A stretch of DNA of 27,698 nucleotides, taken from Sphaeroforma sirkka. Its lineage: Eukaryota; Opisthokonta; Ichthyosporea; Ichthyophonida. Position numbers and translations under genes: made by a program. This document shows, piece after piece, positions 27,026 to 27,698 of this stretch. The stretch's first letter is position 1. Each line of letters begins with the position of its first letter. The stretch spans positions 22,501 to 50,198 of the forward strand of contig LUCW03002104.1 of the NCBI GenBank assembly GCA_001586965.3, read 5' to 3'. Below the pieces are notes generated by a model. It was not told where the DNA came from. It did no database searches and saw only the letters and a program-made list of their open reading frames with translations.

Positions 27026-27698
27026 ATGCAAGTGGATCTGTGCATATATGGATCTGTGTATGTATGTATGTGTATGTATGTATATATCTGTGTATGTAGA
27101 AAAAAAATGCAAGTGGATATGTGTTTATATGGATCTGTGTATGTATGTATGTATATGTATGTATATATCTGTGTATAAAAAAAAATATAAAAAAATGCAA
27201 GTGGATCTGTGCCTATATGGATCTGTGTATGTATGTATGTGTATGTATGTAAATATCTGTGTATGTAAAAAAATATAGAAAATGCAAGTGGATCTGTGCC
27301 TATATGGATCTGTGTATGTATGTATGTGTATGTATGTAAATATCTGTGTATGTAAAAAAAATATAAAAAAATGCAAGTGGATCTGTGCCTATATGGATCT
27401 GTGTATGTATGTATGTGTATGTATGTAAATATCTGTGTATGTAAAAAAATATAAAAAATGCAAGTGGATCTGTGCCTATATGGATCTGTGTGTATGTATG
27501 TATGTGTATGTATGTAAATATCTGTGTATGTATGTATGTATGTGTATGTATGTATATATCTGTGTATGTAAAAAAATATAAAAATGCAAGTGGATCTGTG
27601 CATATATGGATCTGTGTATGTATGGATCGATGTATGTAGGGATCTGTGTATGTATGGATCTGTGTATGTATGTATGTGTATGTATGTATTTATCGATT
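27026..27698. repeat. ~87-bp tandem minisatellite reaching the window edge
   Basis: At least seven units begin ATGCAAGTGGATCTGTG at 27026, 27107, 27195, 27282, 27371, 27458 and 27584 (spacings 81, 88, 87, 89, 87 and 126 bp). Each unit holds a GTATGTAT-rich stretch, a TATCTGTGTATGTA segment and an A-rich spacer. The 126-bp unit carries an extra internal duplication of about 39 bp. Beyond 27600 the array degrades into GGATCTGTGTATGTAT-type short repeats. The long minus-strand open frame across it (27603-26797) merely reflects the lack of stops in the repeat and is not a gene. The array is probably truncated by the window end. Confidence 0.92.

Noticed and set aside
26797..27603. Minus-strand 268-codon open frame rich in Tyr, Ile, His and Thr
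   Set aside because: It is the translation of the 87-bp minisatellite, whose unit happens to lack stops on that strand. There is no non-repeat coding content or splice signal.

Overview
The window looks like nuclear DNA of an intron-rich eukaryote. It carries two multi-exon genes with phase-consistent GT-AG introns, an intron-containing nuclear-type tRNA, decayed Ty1/copia retrotransposons and abundant microsatellites. Nothing identifies the species. A unicellular eukaryote, possibly a holozoan protist, would fit, but that is a weak inference.

Layout. Positions 1-7250 are a retrotransposon graveyard. A plus-strand copia reverse-transcriptase fragment (about 735-1177) abuts the 3' part of a minus-strand copia gag-pol remnant (about 5100 down to 1180). 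A second plus-strand copia linker/RT/RNase H remnant lies at about 5470-7240. All are riddled with frameshifts and stops. A tRNA-Lys(UUU) gene with a 12-nt intron lies at 7352-7436 (minus), followed by a 396-bp stretch bounded by inverted repeats (7540-7935, MITE-like).

The gene-bearing core is all on the minus strand. SELO (selenoprotein O family protein AMPylase, 13882 down to 8481) can be rebuilt from 12 exons whose phases all agree, giving about 768 residues. Only its last exon is doubtful. Directly upstream on the same strand is a STAND/NB-ARC-type ATPase gene (about 22693 down to 14174). The short unrelated-looking open frames there resolve into a chain of about 18 exons carrying, in order, an unrecognised N-terminal region, a pre-P-loop segment, a P-loop, a Walker B, a sensor strand, a GxP motif, an MHD-like winged-helix motif and the start of a TPR-like C-terminus. 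This NLR-like architecture is the most interesting content of the window.

Upstream again is a glutamine-rich single-frame coding region (25518 down to 24343). It is either its own gene or the 5' exon of the STAND gene, since the splice phases permit joining. Between the two lies about 1 kb of CA/TA microsatellites. The right end (25.6-27.7 kb) has no recognisable gene; it holds short repeats and an 87-bp tandem minisatellite that continues past the window edge.

All exon boundaries were read by eye from splice sites and frame continuity. No alignment or transcript data were available.
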